Positions 9,665 through 18,014 of a stretch of DNA of 64,000 nucleotides are shown one piece after another. The position numbers and the translations under genes were made by a program. The notes under the pieces are model-generated. The model was given only the letters and a program-made list of their open reading frames with translations. It searched no databases and was not told the DNA's origin. This stretch comes from Sphingobacteriaceae bacterium (GTDB taxonomy: Bacteria > Bacteroidota > Bacteroidia > B-17B0 > Aurantibacillaceae). The stretch lies in assembly GCA_016705695.1 (NCBI GenBank), contig JADJLA010000011.1, positions 73,745-137,744 on the forward strand, read 5' to 3'. Every line of letters starts with the position of its first letter. The stretch's first letter is position 1.

Positions 9665-10750
9665 ATGATAGCAACGACTACAAAAATTCACAATTTTAGC
9701 GCAGGCCCCGGTATTTTACCAATTGATGTTTTAAAACAAGCATCCGAAGCCTGCATCAATTTTGATAATATGGGTTTATCTCTTCTAGAGATCTCTCACC
9801 GCAGCAAAAATTATGTTGCTGTAATGGATGAAGCACGTCAATTAGTAAAAGATCTTTTTGAGGTTGGTAATGATTACGAAGTATTGTATTTGGGCGGAGG
9901 CGCGAGTACACAATTTGCTATGGTACCCTATAATTTACTTACAGAAAATGGTTTTGCAGCTTATGTAAATACCGGTGTTTGGGCAAGTAAAGCAATTAAA
10001 GAAGCAAAGATCTTAGGCAATGTAAAAGTGATAGCATCATCGGAAGATAAAAAATTCACTTACGTTCCTAAAGGTTACGAAATTCCGGCCGATGCTGATT
10101 ATTTTCACTGCACTTCAAACAATACAATTTTTGGCACGCAAATGAAAGCGTTCCCAAAATGTCCTGTGCCCTTAGTGTGCGATATGAGCTCTGATCTATT
10201 TAGCCGCAAGGTGAATGCAAAAGATTTTTCGTTGATCTATGCAGGTGCTCAAAAAAATATGGGTCCTGCCGGAAGTACAATGATATTGGTTAAAAAAGAT
10301 ATTTTAGGAAAGAACGGACGCAAAATGTTATCAATGTTAGATTACAATGCGCACATCAAAGGAGAAAGTATGTATAATACCCCTCCAGTATTTCCGGTTT
10401 ATGTAAGCATGCTTACTTTACGCTGGTTAAAACAAAATGGCGGCGTTGAGTGGATAGAAAAAATAAATCAAACAAAAGCAGATACATTATATAATGAGAT
10501 CGATCGCAATTCATGTTTTGTTGGAACCGTTGCAAAAGAAGATCGCAGCTTTATGAACGTTTGTTTTTTACCAACTAAGCCCGAGTACGAAGCTGAATTT
10601 GATAAATTGGCCAAAACTTATAACCTAAGTGGGATAAAAGGTCACCGCGATGTTGGCGGATACCGTGCTTCTTTATACAATGCTTTACCTTTAGAAAGCG
10701 TTAATGCTTTGGTGGAAGCTATGAAAGAATTCGAAAAGAAATTTGCCTAA
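9665..10750 (+). CDS. serC: Phosphoserine aminotransferase
   Basis: A PLP enzyme that transaminates 3-phosphohydroxypyruvate to phosphoserine in serine synthesis; it can also act in the pyridoxal phosphate pathway. The 361-residue protein opens with HNFSAGPGILP, has the GGGASTQF phosphate loop at 77-84 and the PLP lysine Lys197 in AGAQKNMGP. The conserved C-terminal GHRDVGGYRASLYNA is present. Length is normal for the class. The gene appears alone, with serA and serB not nearby. Confidence 0.96.
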   Translation: MIATTTKIHNFSAGPGILPIDVLKQASEACINFDNMGLSLLEISHRSKNYVAVMDEARQLVKDLFEVGNDYEVLYLGGGASTQFAMVPYNLLTENGFAAYVNTGVWASKAIKEAKILGNVKVIASSEDKKFTYVPKGYEIPADADYFHCTSNNTIFGTQMKAFPKCPVPLVCDMSSDLFSRKVNAKDFSLIYAGAQKNMGPAGSTMILVKKDILGKNGRKMLSMLDYNAHIKGESMYNTPPVFPVYVSMLTLRWLKQNGGVEWIEKINQTKADTLYNEIDRNSCFVGTVAKEDRSFMNVCFLPTKPEYEAEFDKLAKTYNLSGIKGHRDVGGYRASLYNALPLESVNALVEAMKEFEKKFA

Positions 10751-10936
10751 GGATCTCACTACGTTACAATGAAAAAATCGTTGATGCTTGGCAACAAGAT
10801 ATGACCTCGAACTGCCAAAACTCAATGAACATTTTTTCATAATATCATTACCGAATATTATTCCATTCAGGAAAAATGATTCTAATCATTTAGTTTTTTG
10901 ATAATAGTAGTACTTTTACATTATTAAAATTGAAGT

Positions 10937-11506
10937 GTGCACAGCATAGAACCATTTTATAATTGGCGACATCTATACGTGGCGGCGGAAGACCCCCACT
11001 CGCCTTTTTATGCGCGTGAGTATAGCGAGTTTGAATACAGCAATACCATTTACAATTATTTTATTCATCCTCAGTGGGACGATATGGGAAGCGAAACCAT
11101 GTATGTCAAAATCTTATTTGTTGATTATACTGAGAATTACGCCATCATTGAATTAATTGGCGAATGGAATGATGCTATCAATAACGATGTGATGTATTTG
11201 AAACGCGATATTATAGATGAGATGGGCTATTTGGGTGTAAATAAATTTATCATCATTGGCGAGAATGTTTTAAATTATCATCCAAGCGACGATAGTTATT
11301 ACGAAGAATGGTTTGAAGATAATGGAGAAAGCGGCTGGATCGTATTCTTAAATTTTCGTGATCATGTTCTAAAAGAATTCCAAAAAGCACACATTGATTA
11401 TTATTTTGTAAGCGGTGGCGAATTGGACGAGTTTGAATGGCGAAAATTCTCGCCAGGCCAGGTTTTCGGAAATGTATGTAAAGTAATTAGTAAGCGATTG
11501 GGTTAA
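10937..11506 (+). CDS. Uncharacterised acidic cytoplasmic protein
   Basis: The 189-residue product is rich in Asp, Glu, Tyr and Trp, with no signal peptide or membrane segment. GTG 10937 is the first start in the open frame. The opening (HSIEPFYNWRHLYVAAEDP) and the middle (VDYTENYAIIELIGEWNDAI) look like a conserved Bacteroidota family of unknown function. The convergent lipoprotein gene overlaps its end by 4 nt. The 186 nt before it holds no other gene that I can see. Confidence 0.65.
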   Translation: MHSIEPFYNWRHLYVAAEDPHSPFYAREYSEFEYSNTIYNYFIHPQWDDMGSETMYVKILFVDYTENYAIIELIGEWNDAINNDVMYLKRDIIDEMGYLGVNKFIIIGENVLNYHPSDDSYYEEWFEDNGESGWIVFLNFRDHVLKEFQKAHIDYYFVSGGELDEFEWRKFSPGQVFGNVCKVISKRLG

Positions 11507-11874
11507 TCCCCATCCGTAATGTACAAAGTGATCGAAGCAGTTTCTTTTGCTCTTACTTTTACTGCTTGACCTCCTACTACTGTATATGGTGCAGGAATTC
11601 CGTAATCATATCCAAAACCGTAAATAAAATATTTTCCTTTATATACATTAAATTTAAAGTAGCCATTATCATCGGCTCTTACTTTAGCATCATAAACCGT
11701 TGTGTCTCCATCAGGTTGATCTATGGCCTTAAATTTTATGAATACAGAGGCTCCTTTAATGTTCTTTGTGTGATGTTTCACCGTTCCTTCAATAACGCAA
11801 TCGCCACCAAGGTCGTTCTTTTTACAAGTAACAAATAACAACACAACAATTACCAAGGCAATTATTTTTCTCAT
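11503..11874 (-). CDS. Small lipoprotein with carboxypeptidase-regulatory-like fold
   Basis: The frame is open further upstream, but ATG 11874 begins a lipoprotein signal (MRKIIALVIVVLLFVTCKK) with the lipobox cysteine at 17. The mature ~105 residues (EGTVKHHTKNIKGASVFIKF, then ADDNGYFKFNVYKGKYFIYG) follow the pattern of carboxypeptidase-regulatory/transthyretin-like beta-sandwich domains. The start lies 1 nt after the stop of the upstream peroxidase gene, so the two form an operon. A role beside the peroxidase at the outer membrane is inferred. Confidence 0.7.
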   Translation of the reverse strand: MRKIIALVIVVLLFVTCKKNDLGGDCVIEGTVKHHTKNIKGASVFIKFKAIDQPDGDTTVYDAKVRADDNGYFKFNVYKGKYFIYGFGYDYGIPAPYTVVGGQAVKVRAKETASITLYITDGD

Positions 11875-11875
11875 C

Positions 11876-12922
11876 TTAATTTCCATTTGGATCAGCAAAT
11901 TTTTGATCGTTAATAAATTCGTAATCTGTAAGCGTGTGCAAAAATGCAATGATCTCGGTTTTTTCTTGTGCTGTTAATGGTATTCCACCAATCGGCATCA
12001 AAGGATCGTGATTGATAGTGTTTTGCAAATTTGTATAATGATCTAAACATTGTTGCAATGTAGTATAACGTCCATCATGCATGTAAGGACCGGTTAATCC
12101 AACATTTCGCAAACTAGGCGTTTTAAATTTATAACGATCTTGTGGTAATCCTGTAATGTGAGCTCTTCCGCTATCATTTAAAAGAGGGTCAATAGCAATT
12201 CCATTATTTCTAAAACTAAAATCAGAGAATAGTGGTTCAACATGGCATTGTACGCATTTAGCTTGAAACAAGTTATAACCCCGCAATTCCTCTTCAGTAA
12301 GTTTTACATTATGTTCATTGCGTTTATAGTGATCAAATTTACTACTGTAAGAATACATCAAACCCATAAATTGCGCCATCGATTTAAGCACGCGCGAATC
12401 AGTTGCTTCTTCGGTGCCATATGCTTTTAAAAATAGTTGTTTGTATTTAGCGCTGTTTTGAAGTTTTATAATAACGTTAGCGAACTTCTCGCCCATTTCA
12501 ATTGGATTTTGAATTGGCCCTATTGGTTGCACTTCAATGTGATTTATCCCTCCATCGTGCATAAAACTGTTATGCCAAGTAACATTAAATATTCCTGGCG
12601 CATTGCGGTTTCCAAGAAGATCATTGATGCCATGGCTGAATTTATGTTCGGCATGTGCAAAAGCCACAAATTGCTGATGACAAGAACCACATGAAATAGT
12701 ATTATCAACCGAAAGAATAGGATCGTAAAACAATTCTCGTCCCAAATTAAACACCTCTGCTTTTATTGGGTTGTTTGAAAATGAATAAACCGGCGCAGGC
12801 CAACCTGCAGGACTAATTTCCTTTAATTCATCTTCGGAAACAATGTTGATCTTAGGGTCAACTTTACACCCAATAAGTATAGCAAATGAACTTACTGCTA
12901 AAATATATTTCTTAAATCTCAC
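11876..12922 (-). CDS. Di-haem cytochrome c peroxidase family lipoprotein
   Basis: The protein has a lipobox (AILIGCK, Cys19) and two c-type haem sites: CGSCH at 78-82 and CVQCH at 223-227. This is the layout of bacterial cytochrome c peroxidase/MauG proteins. Conserved family segments include GRELFYDP before the first haem and TPSLRNVGLTGPYMHDGR in the C-terminal domain. It should act in the periplasm, reducing hydrogen peroxide or oxidising a protein or small molecule; the substrate is not determined. Length (348) is normal. It is followed directly by a small lipoprotein gene. Confidence 0.9.
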   Translation of the reverse strand: MRFKKYILAVSSFAILIGCKVDPKINIVSEDELKEISPAGWPAPVYSFSNNPIKAEVFNLGRELFYDPILSVDNTISCGSCHQQFVAFAHAEHKFSHGINDLLGNRNAPGIFNVTWHNSFMHDGGINHIEVQPIGPIQNPIEMGEKFANVIIKLQNSAKYKQLFLKAYGTEEATDSRVLKSMAQFMGLMYSYSSKFDHYKRNEHNVKLTEEELRGYNLFQAKCVQCHVEPLFSDFSFRNNGIAIDPLLNDSGRAHITGLPQDRYKFKTPSLRNVGLTGPYMHDGRYTTLQQCLDHYTNLQNTINHDPLMPIGGIPLTAQEKTEIIAFLHTLTDYEFINDQKFADPNGN

Positions 12923-13050
12923 TGAATTATAATGCTTGAAGGTACAAAAAAAACATTGGTTTAAAGGATAAATGGTGACCTAAATCACGCATTTGTTAGA
13001 AAAACATGAATAAATAGTCTTAATAAAGATGCTTAAAAACATTCCTTCCA

Positions 13051-13058
13051 TATCTTTG
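13051..13058 (+). promoter_or_regulatory. -7 promoter box for glmM
   Basis: TATCTTTG matches TAnnTTTG and lies 20 nt before the GTG start. No clear -33 TTG was found. Confidence 0.5.
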
Positions 13059-13078
13059 TATCCTTAAATTAAAATAAC

Positions 13079-14473
13079 GTGACCTTAATAAAAAGTATTT
13101 CAGGAATAAGAGGAACCATTGGAGGTAAACCCGGTGATGGTTTAAGTCCGCTTGATATTGTAAAATTTACAACGGCATACGCCACTTGGTTAAAAGAAAA
13201 CAGCAACTCTAAAAAATTAAAAGTGTTAATTGGCCGCGATGCGCGCATCAGTGGAGATATGGTAAATCGTGTTGTGGCAGGCACATTAATGGGAATGGGA
13301 GTAGATGTGATAGATGCAGGATTAAGCACCACGCCCACTGTTGAAGTTGGTGTTACCGAATTAAAAGCCGATGGTGGAATTATTTTAACCGCCAGTCATA
13401 ATCCAAAACAATGGAATGCGTTAAAGTTATTAAATAGCAAAGGCGAATTTATTAGTGAGGCTGAAGGACAACGAATTTTAACCTTAGCTGAAGAACAAAA
13501 TTTTAATTACTGCGAAGTTGGACAAGTTGGAACGTACAATATCAATGTAGATCTGCTAGCTATTCATATCCAACAAATTTTAAAATTGCCTTATGTAAAT
13601 ATAAAAGCCATTAAGGAAAAGAATTTTAGTATTGTAGTTGATGCAGTAAATTCAAGTGGTGCATTTGCAGTACCGGCTTTGTTAAGAGCATTAGGTGTAA
13701 CCAATATTCATGTGATCAACGACGAAGCAAACGGACATTTTGCGCATAACCCCGAGCCTCTACCCGAGCATTTAACTGAGCTAAGCGCAACTATCTTAAA
13801 GAAAAAAGCACATTTAGGAATTAGTGTGGATCCGGATGTTGATCGCTTGGCCCTAGTTTGCGAAGATGGAGAAATGTTTGGTGAAGAATATACCTTGGTA
13901 GCTGTGGCTGATTATGTATTGCAACAGCACCCAAAAGGAAATACTGTAAGTAATTTATCGAGCACGCGTGCTTTGCGCGATGTTACCGAAAAGCAAGGTG
14001 GCAAATACTCGGCCAGCGCTGTTGGAGAAGTAAATGTGGTACGCATGATGAAAGAAACCAATGCAAAAATTGGGGGCGAAGGAAATGGTGGCGTTATTCT
14101 CCCTGAATTACATTATGGCCGCGATGCTTTAGTTGGTATTGCTATTTTCTTAACGCAATTAGCTAAGTATGCTAAGCCTGTTTCAATGTTGCGTAAATCG
14201 TATCCCAGTTATTTTATCTCTAAAAACAAGATCGAACTAACGCCCACAATAAACGTTGATAAAGTATTGGACAGCATAAAGTTGAAATATGCTAAGCAAC
14301 CTATTAATTCAATTGATGGAGTGAAGATAGAATTTGATAATGAGTGGGTGCATTTACGTAAAAGTAATACCGAGCCCATCATTCGAATTTACAGCGAAAG
14401 CGATAGCATGTCAACCGCCGATAGTTTGGCTAATAAGATCATAAACGATATTAAAGAGATCATTAAGAACTAA
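13079..14473 (+). CDS. glmM: Phosphoglucosamine mutase (phosphohexomutase family)
   Basis: The family interconverts glucosamine-6-P and glucosamine-1-P for peptidoglycan and LPS precursors. The 464-residue protein starts with SISGIRGTIG, has the phosphoserine loop TASHNP (Ser106), the magnesium loop DPDVDRLAL, the sugar loop GGEGNGGV and the C-terminal phosphate loop RKSNTEPIIRIY. Start GTG 13079 matches the conserved N-terminus and sits close to a -7 box. GlmM is favoured over phosphomannomutase by length and motif form, but substrate choice in this family is not certain from sequence. Confidence 0.88.
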   Translation: MTLIKSISGIRGTIGGKPGDGLSPLDIVKFTTAYATWLKENSNSKKLKVLIGRDARISGDMVNRVVAGTLMGMGVDVIDAGLSTTPTVEVGVTELKADGGIILTASHNPKQWNALKLLNSKGEFISEAEGQRILTLAEEQNFNYCEVGQVGTYNINVDLLAIHIQQILKLPYVNIKAIKEKNFSIVVDAVNSSGAFAVPALLRALGVTNIHVINDEANGHFAHNPEPLPEHLTELSATILKKKAHLGISVDPDVDRLALVCEDGEMFGEEYTLVAVADYVLQQHPKGNTVSNLSSTRALRDVTEKQGGKYSASAVGEVNVVRMMKETNAKIGGEGNGGVILPELHYGRDALVGIAIFLTQLAKYAKPVSMLRKSYPSYFISKNKIELTPTINVDKVLDSIKLKYAKQPINSIDGVKIEFDNEWVHLRKSNTEPIIRIYSESDSMSTADSLANKIINDIKEIIKN

Positions 14474-14480
14474 AATATCA

Positions 14481-14715
14481 GAGGCAGAAACCGCAAAGGT
14501 GCTAAAGCACATCGCAAAGGAGGCGCAAAGCTCGCTAAGGATCAACTAACCGCAAAAAAATAAGAAGGCAAAGGTGCTAAAGCACCTCGCTAAGAATTCT
14601 ACCTCTTTGCGCAACGCCGAAGGCGTCTCTGCCTTCTTATTTAGTAATGGTGGACTCCGCGCTCTTTGCGTAAACCTTTGCGTGCGTCGTAGACGCCTTT
14701 GCGGTTTCTGCCTCT
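14481..14715. repeat. Interspersed element with nested inverted repeats, family A
   Basis: The ends are inverted repeats: GAGGCAGAAACCGCAAAGG at 14481-14499 and its exact complement ending at 14714. Inside is a second pair, ATAAGAAGGCA and TGCCTTCTTAT. The strand could therefore fold into a long double hairpin. It contains many CTTTGCG-like words and no gene. The 58031 element and the 3' array share its end sequence GAGGCAG and the inner AAGGCAAAG words. It fills most of the 301-nt gap between glmM and the cysteine desulfurase gene. Confidence 0.85.
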
Positions 14716-14735
14716 AAAAACCTAATATTTATTCG

Positions 14736-14743
14736 TAAATTTG
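14736..14743 (+). promoter_or_regulatory. -7 promoter box for cysteine desulfurase
   Basis: TAAATTTG matches TAnnTTTG, 31 nt before the ATG and just outside the family A repeat. Confidence 0.5.
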
Positions 14744-14774
14744 TAGAACAAAGAACACATCTATCCTATCAAAA

Positions 14775-15917
14775 ATGAAAGTTTATTTAGATAACGCCGC
14801 AACAACAAAACTGGACGAAACCGTATTAGAAACCATGATTCCGGTAATGCGCGATGAGTATGGCAATCCATCTTCTATTCATGGTGCCGGTCGAAAAGTT
14901 CGCAGCCTAATTGAAGGTGCTCGAAAAAGCGTTGCCAAGCTTTTAAATGTAACTCCTGCCGAAATTTTCTTCACTTCAGGCGGAACAGAAGCAGACAATA
15001 CAGCTATTGTTCAAACAGTTGAAAATCATAACATTAAGCATGTTATCTCAAGTAAAATCGAGCATCACGCGGTTGAACATACCATAAGCGTTTTAGAAAA
15101 AAAAGGAAAGATAAAAGCATCTTGGGTTAATGTGGATGAGAAAGGTAATGTTGATCTTAACCATTTGGAGGAATTATTAAAAAACAATCCTCGCTCTTTA
15201 GTTTCGTTAATGCATGCCAATAATGAAATTGGAACGCTTCTACCAATAAAAGAAGTTGGAGAATTGTGCGAAAAATACAATGCGTTTTTTCATAGCGATA
15301 CCGTGCAAACTGTTGGGCATTATCCAATTGACCTAAAAAACATAAAGGTTCACTTTATTGCATGCGCTGCTCATAAATTCCACGGGCCAAAAGGTGTTGG
15401 CTTTTTATACATCAATCATACCGTAAAAATTGATCCATTCATTAATGGAGGTTCACAAGAACGCAATATGCGCGGTGGAACTGAAAATGTATACGGGATA
15501 ATTGGTCTGGCTAAAGCTTTAGAAATATGCTATAAAGAAATGGATGAGCATCTCACTCATATATCGGGCTTAAAAGCCTATATGATGCAAAAACTAAAAG
15601 ATTCTATTCCCGGAATTGAGTTCAATGGCGAAACCGAACCCGCCAAGTCTTTGTATACTGTACTTAACTGCCGATTTCCTAAACATGCCAATGCTGAAAT
15701 GCTACTTTTTAACCTCGATATAGCCGGAATTTACGCCAGCGGAGGTAGTGCCTGTACCAGTGGAAGTAACCAGGGAAGCCACGTCCTTAGAGGGATAAAG
15801 GCCGATATGGACCGCCCATCGGTACGTTTTAGCTTTTGTAAGCATAATACCAAAGAAGAGATCGATTTTGTGGTAAAAAAGCTTAACGAGCTCTTCGCAG
15901 TAGAACAAACATCCTAA
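14775..15917 (+). CDS. Cysteine desulfurase (NifS/IscS type)
   Basis: A PLP enzyme taking sulfur from cysteine for Fe-S clusters and tRNA thiolation. The 380-residue protein has YLDNAATTKLD at the N-terminus, TSGGTEADN at 67-75, the PLP lysine Lys201 in AAHKFHGPKG, and catalytic Cys327 in GGSACTSGS. The ALFF-type mobile loop marks it as group I (IscS/NifS-like) rather than SufS. No scaffold or other Fe-S genes lie next to it, so I give no firm symbol. rpsU follows 84 nt downstream with its own promoter. Confidence 0.93.
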   Translation: MKVYLDNAATTKLDETVLETMIPVMRDEYGNPSSIHGAGRKVRSLIEGARKSVAKLLNVTPAEIFFTSGGTEADNTAIVQTVENHNIKHVISSKIEHHAVEHTISVLEKKGKIKASWVNVDEKGNVDLNHLEELLKNNPRSLVSLMHANNEIGTLLPIKEVGELCEKYNAFFHSDTVQTVGHYPIDLKNIKVHFIACAAHKFHGPKGVGFLYINHTVKIDPFINGGSQERNMRGGTENVYGIIGLAKALEICYKEMDEHLTHISGLKAYMMQKLKDSIPGIEFNGETEPAKSLYTVLNCRFPKHANAEMLLFNLDIAGIYASGGSACTSGSNQGSHVLRGIKADMDRPSVRFSFCKHNTKEEIDFVVKKLNELFAVEQTS

Positions 15918-15945
15918 AAACTGAAGCTTTTTTGCTAAAAAAGCA

Positions 15946-15975
15946 TTTGGAATCATAAAATTTTCACTATATTTG
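15946..15975 (+). promoter_or_regulatory. Promoter of rpsU
   Basis: TTTG at 15946-15949 and TATATTTG at 15968-15975 are spaced 18 nt, a good match to the Bacteroidota consensus. The ATG is 26 nt downstream, and no Shine-Dalgarno sequence lies between. Confidence 0.7.
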
Positions 15976-16001
15976 CCCCTCTAAAACTATAAAAAAGTAA
16001 A

Positions 16002-16199
16002 ATGTTAATTGTACAGATAAAAGAAGGCGATACTATCGAGAAAGCCTTAAAGAAATACAAAAAGAAGTTCGAGAAGACCGGAGTTGTAAAACAATTACGC
16101 GTTCGTAAGCAATTCACTAAGCCTTCAGTTCGTCGTCGCGAAGAGATCATCAAAGCGGTGTACAAACAAAAATTACAAGAGGGTACTTTAGATAAGTAA
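16002..16199 (+). CDS. rpsU: Small ribosomal subunit protein bS21
   Basis: The 65-residue basic protein (MLIVQIKEGDTIEKALKKYK, then VRRREEIIKAVYKQK) is a clear bS21. In Bacteroidota ribosomes bS21 helps bury the 3' end of 16S rRNA, which explains why most genes here lack Shine-Dalgarno sequences. Its own leader (CTATAAAAAAGTAAA before the ATG) shows none either. A hairpin terminator follows before xerC. The order rpsU-xerC-hpf is common in this phylum. Confidence 0.96.
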   Translation: MLIVQIKEGDTIEKALKKYKKKFEKTGVVKQLRVRKQFTKPSVRRREEIIKAVYKQKLQEGTLDK

Positions 16200-16222
16200 T
16201 ATCTTTTAAAAGAAATTTCTGG

Positions 16223-16263
16223 AAATCCTAAGCTGAATGTTTAAATTCGGTTTAGGATTTTTT
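16223..16263 (+). terminator. Hairpin terminator after rpsU
   Basis: AAATCCTAA at 16223-16231 pairs with the TTTAGGATTT at 16251-16260, extended by GAAT/ATTC inside, and is followed by a T tract. It ends just before the xerC ATG at 16269, so it may attenuate rather than fully stop read-through. Confidence 0.75.
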
Positions 16264-16268
16264 GTTTC

Positions 16269-17168
16269 ATGGCGGCAAGTGATAAGGTAGTAACAGATTT
16301 TTTAAGTTACCTCAAAAAGGTAAAAAAGCTAAGCGGACATACTATTATCTCTTACCAAAACGACCTGGATCAATACATTCTTTTTCTTTCTGAAGAATGT
16401 AGCATTAAAGACATCACCAAGGCAAACCATCAACACGCGCGTGGATTTATTGCAAAATTGATGGATGAAAAAAATTCTCCGCGCACAGCCAACCGAAAAT
16501 TATCGTGCCTTAAAGCCTTTTATAAGTATTGCTTACAGCAAGATCTTATTAAAGTAAATACCGTTTCGAAGGTTCAAGGGCCAAGAACTCCCAAAAAACT
16601 ACCCGTGTTTGTGGAGGAAGATAGCATGGAAAAACTGCTGAAAGATCTAAAATTTGATGAGTCGTATAAAGGCATGCAGTCCAAACTCATTCTAGACTTA
16701 CTTTATCAAACCGGTATAAGACGCTCAGAATTAACGGGTTTAAAAACCGATGATGTGGATATTTTTAATTCCGAAATTAAAGTGCTGGGCAAACGAAATA
16801 AAGAAAGAATAATTCCCGTTAATATTGAACTAAAGCGTAACCTCGAAACCTTTGTTACCGTAAAAAGAGATAAGGGCTTAACTAGCGAATTTATGTTTGT
16901 GACCGAGAAAAATAAACCACTGAGTGCATCTCAGGTTTATACACTTGTAAAAAAATACCTCTCATTGGTTACTACCCTTCATAAAAGAAGTCCACATGTA
17001 TTACGACACACCTTTGCCACACATTTATTGAATAACGGCGCCAATATTAATGCAGTAAAAGAATTGCTTGGGCACGCAAATTTATCAGCTACCCAAATAT
17101 ATACACATAACACAATAGAGAAACTCAAAAAAACGTATTTACAAGCACACCCTAGATCAGGTAATTAA
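16269..17168 (+). CDS. xerC: Tyrosine recombinase of the XerC/XerD type
   Basis: It resolves chromosome dimers at dif by strand exchange. The 299-residue protein has an N-terminal SAM-like core-binding domain (1-100) and a catalytic domain with the full set of residues: Arg151 (TGIRRSEL), Lys175, His243 and Arg246 (HVLRHTFATHLL), His269 (LLGHANLS) and Tyr278 (QIYTH). The housekeeping context beside rpsU and hpf supports a chromosomal Xer protein rather than a phage integrase. XerC versus XerD is not certain. No dif site was recognised. Confidence 0.9.
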   Translation: MAASDKVVTDFLSYLKKVKKLSGHTIISYQNDLDQYILFLSEECSIKDITKANHQHARGFIAKLMDEKNSPRTANRKLSCLKAFYKYCLQQDLIKVNTVSKVQGPRTPKKLPVFVEEDSMEKLLKDLKFDESYKGMQSKLILDLLYQTGIRRSELTGLKTDDVDIFNSEIKVLGKRNKERIIPVNIELKRNLETFVTVKRDKGLTSEFMFVTEKNKPLSASQVYTLVKKYLSLVTTLHKRSPHVLRHTFATHLLNNGANINAVKELLGHANLSATQIYTHNTIEKLKKTYLQAHPRSGN

Positions 17169-17180
17169 CTAACACAAAAA

Positions 17181-17188
17181 AAGGAGGA
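17181..17188 (+). promoter_or_regulatory. Strong Shine-Dalgarno sequence of hpf
   Basis: AAGGAGGA lies 4 nt before the ATG at 17193. It is the only near-perfect Shine-Dalgarno sequence I noticed in the window, and stands out in a phylum whose ribosomes normally hide the anti-Shine-Dalgarno sequence. Confidence 0.8.
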
Positions 17189-17192
17189 ACAA

Positions 17193-17489
17193 ATGACTAT
17201 CAAAATTCAATCAGTGCACTTTGATGCCGACAAAAAACTTTTAGGATTTGTAAACCAAAAAGTAGAGAAGTTAAACACATTTTACGATGGAATTATCAAT
17301 AGCGAGATCATTTTGCGCTTAGATAAGAGTAATAATGCCTCTAATAAAATAGCGGAGATAAAAATGCATGGGAAGGGCCATGAGTTCTTTGCTAAGAAAC
17401 AATGTGCTTCGTTTGAAGAGGCCACTGACCAAGCCTGCGAGGCCCTTAGAAGCCAAGTTACCAAGCATAAAGAAAAAACTAAACTATAA
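17193..17489 (+). CDS. hpf: Ribosome hibernation-promoting factor, short form
   Basis: The 98-residue protein (MTIKIQSVHFDADKKLLGFV, then EIILRLDKSNN and QCASFEEATDQACEALRSQV) belongs to the HPF/RaiA (YfiA) family, which binds 30S subunits and stabilises inactive ribosomes in slow growth. It lacks the C-terminal dimerisation domain of long HPF. It is downstream of xerC by 24 nt, likely in the same transcript, and is followed by a terminator. Its strong Shine-Dalgarno sequence suggests special translational control. Confidence 0.93.
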   Translation: MTIKIQSVHFDADKKLLGFVNQKVEKLNTFYDGIINSEIILRLDKSNNASNKIAEIKMHGKGHEFFAKKQCASFEEATDQACEALRSQVTKHKEKTKL

Positions 17490-17510
17490 TTAAGCCATAC
17501 TAAATTTTAA

Positions 17511-17537
17511 AAGCCGCTCTAAACAAGCGGCTTTTTT
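17511..17537 (+). terminator. Rho-independent terminator after hpf
   Basis: An 8-bp stem, AAGCCGCT (17511-17518) with AGCGGCTT (17526-17533), is followed by a T run. Confidence 0.88.
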
Positions 17538-17593
17538 ACTTTATTTCAATTTTCACACCTATTTCCCGTAATAAATATCTAATTTTGCCCTAG

Positions 17594-18004
17594 ATGACCA
17601 GGGCAGAAAAAACAGCTAAAAGCCTAAGGGTAAAAGGCGCTACCATAACTTATATGGACGAGAATATCATTCATGTAAATTACGACGATGAGCTTCTTGA
17701 TCTTGAAACTATAAAAAATGTATTTTATACCTCACGTAAAAATTCACCATGGGAATTAGCTCCGGTTTATATTACAGGAGGTACTTTTACAAATCAAGAT
17801 GCAGACGCGCGTAAATTTAGCAGCAGTGCTGAGGTAATGAACAGCTGTTCGGCCATTGCTTTTCTCTCAAAAACTATGGGCGAAAAATTACTGGCAAACT
17901 TCTTCATCAAATTTATGAAACCATCTAAGCCTACCCGATTCTTTTCGTCGCAAGAAGACTGCATTGCATGGCTTAAACAATTTGAAACCATTCCAAAAAA
18001 ATAA
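17594..18004 (+). CDS. Hypothetical cytoplasmic protein, SpoIIAA/STAS-like
   Basis: The 136-residue protein has no signal or membrane segment. The pattern DENIIHVNYDDELLDLETIK near the N-terminus and the C-terminal SSQEDCIAWLKQF resemble SpoIIAA-like (STAS/SEC14-fold) proteins found in many Bacteroidota, where the last helix follows a short TRFFSSQEDC turn. This assignment rests on pattern only. The metB gene begins 10 nt after its stop, suggesting co-transcription. Function is unknown. Confidence 0.6.
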   Translation: MTRAEKTAKSLRVKGATITYMDENIIHVNYDDELLDLETIKNVFYTSRKNSPWELAPVYITGGTFTNQDADARKFSSSAEVMNSCSAIAFLSKTMGEKLLANFFIKFMKPSKPTRFFSSQEDCIAWLKQFETIPKK

Positions 18005-18014
18005 AATTTTATAT

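Noticed and set aside
16269..17168. Phage or island integrase
   Set aside because: The rpsU-xerC-hpf order and full-length XerC/D layout indicate the chromosomal recombinase.
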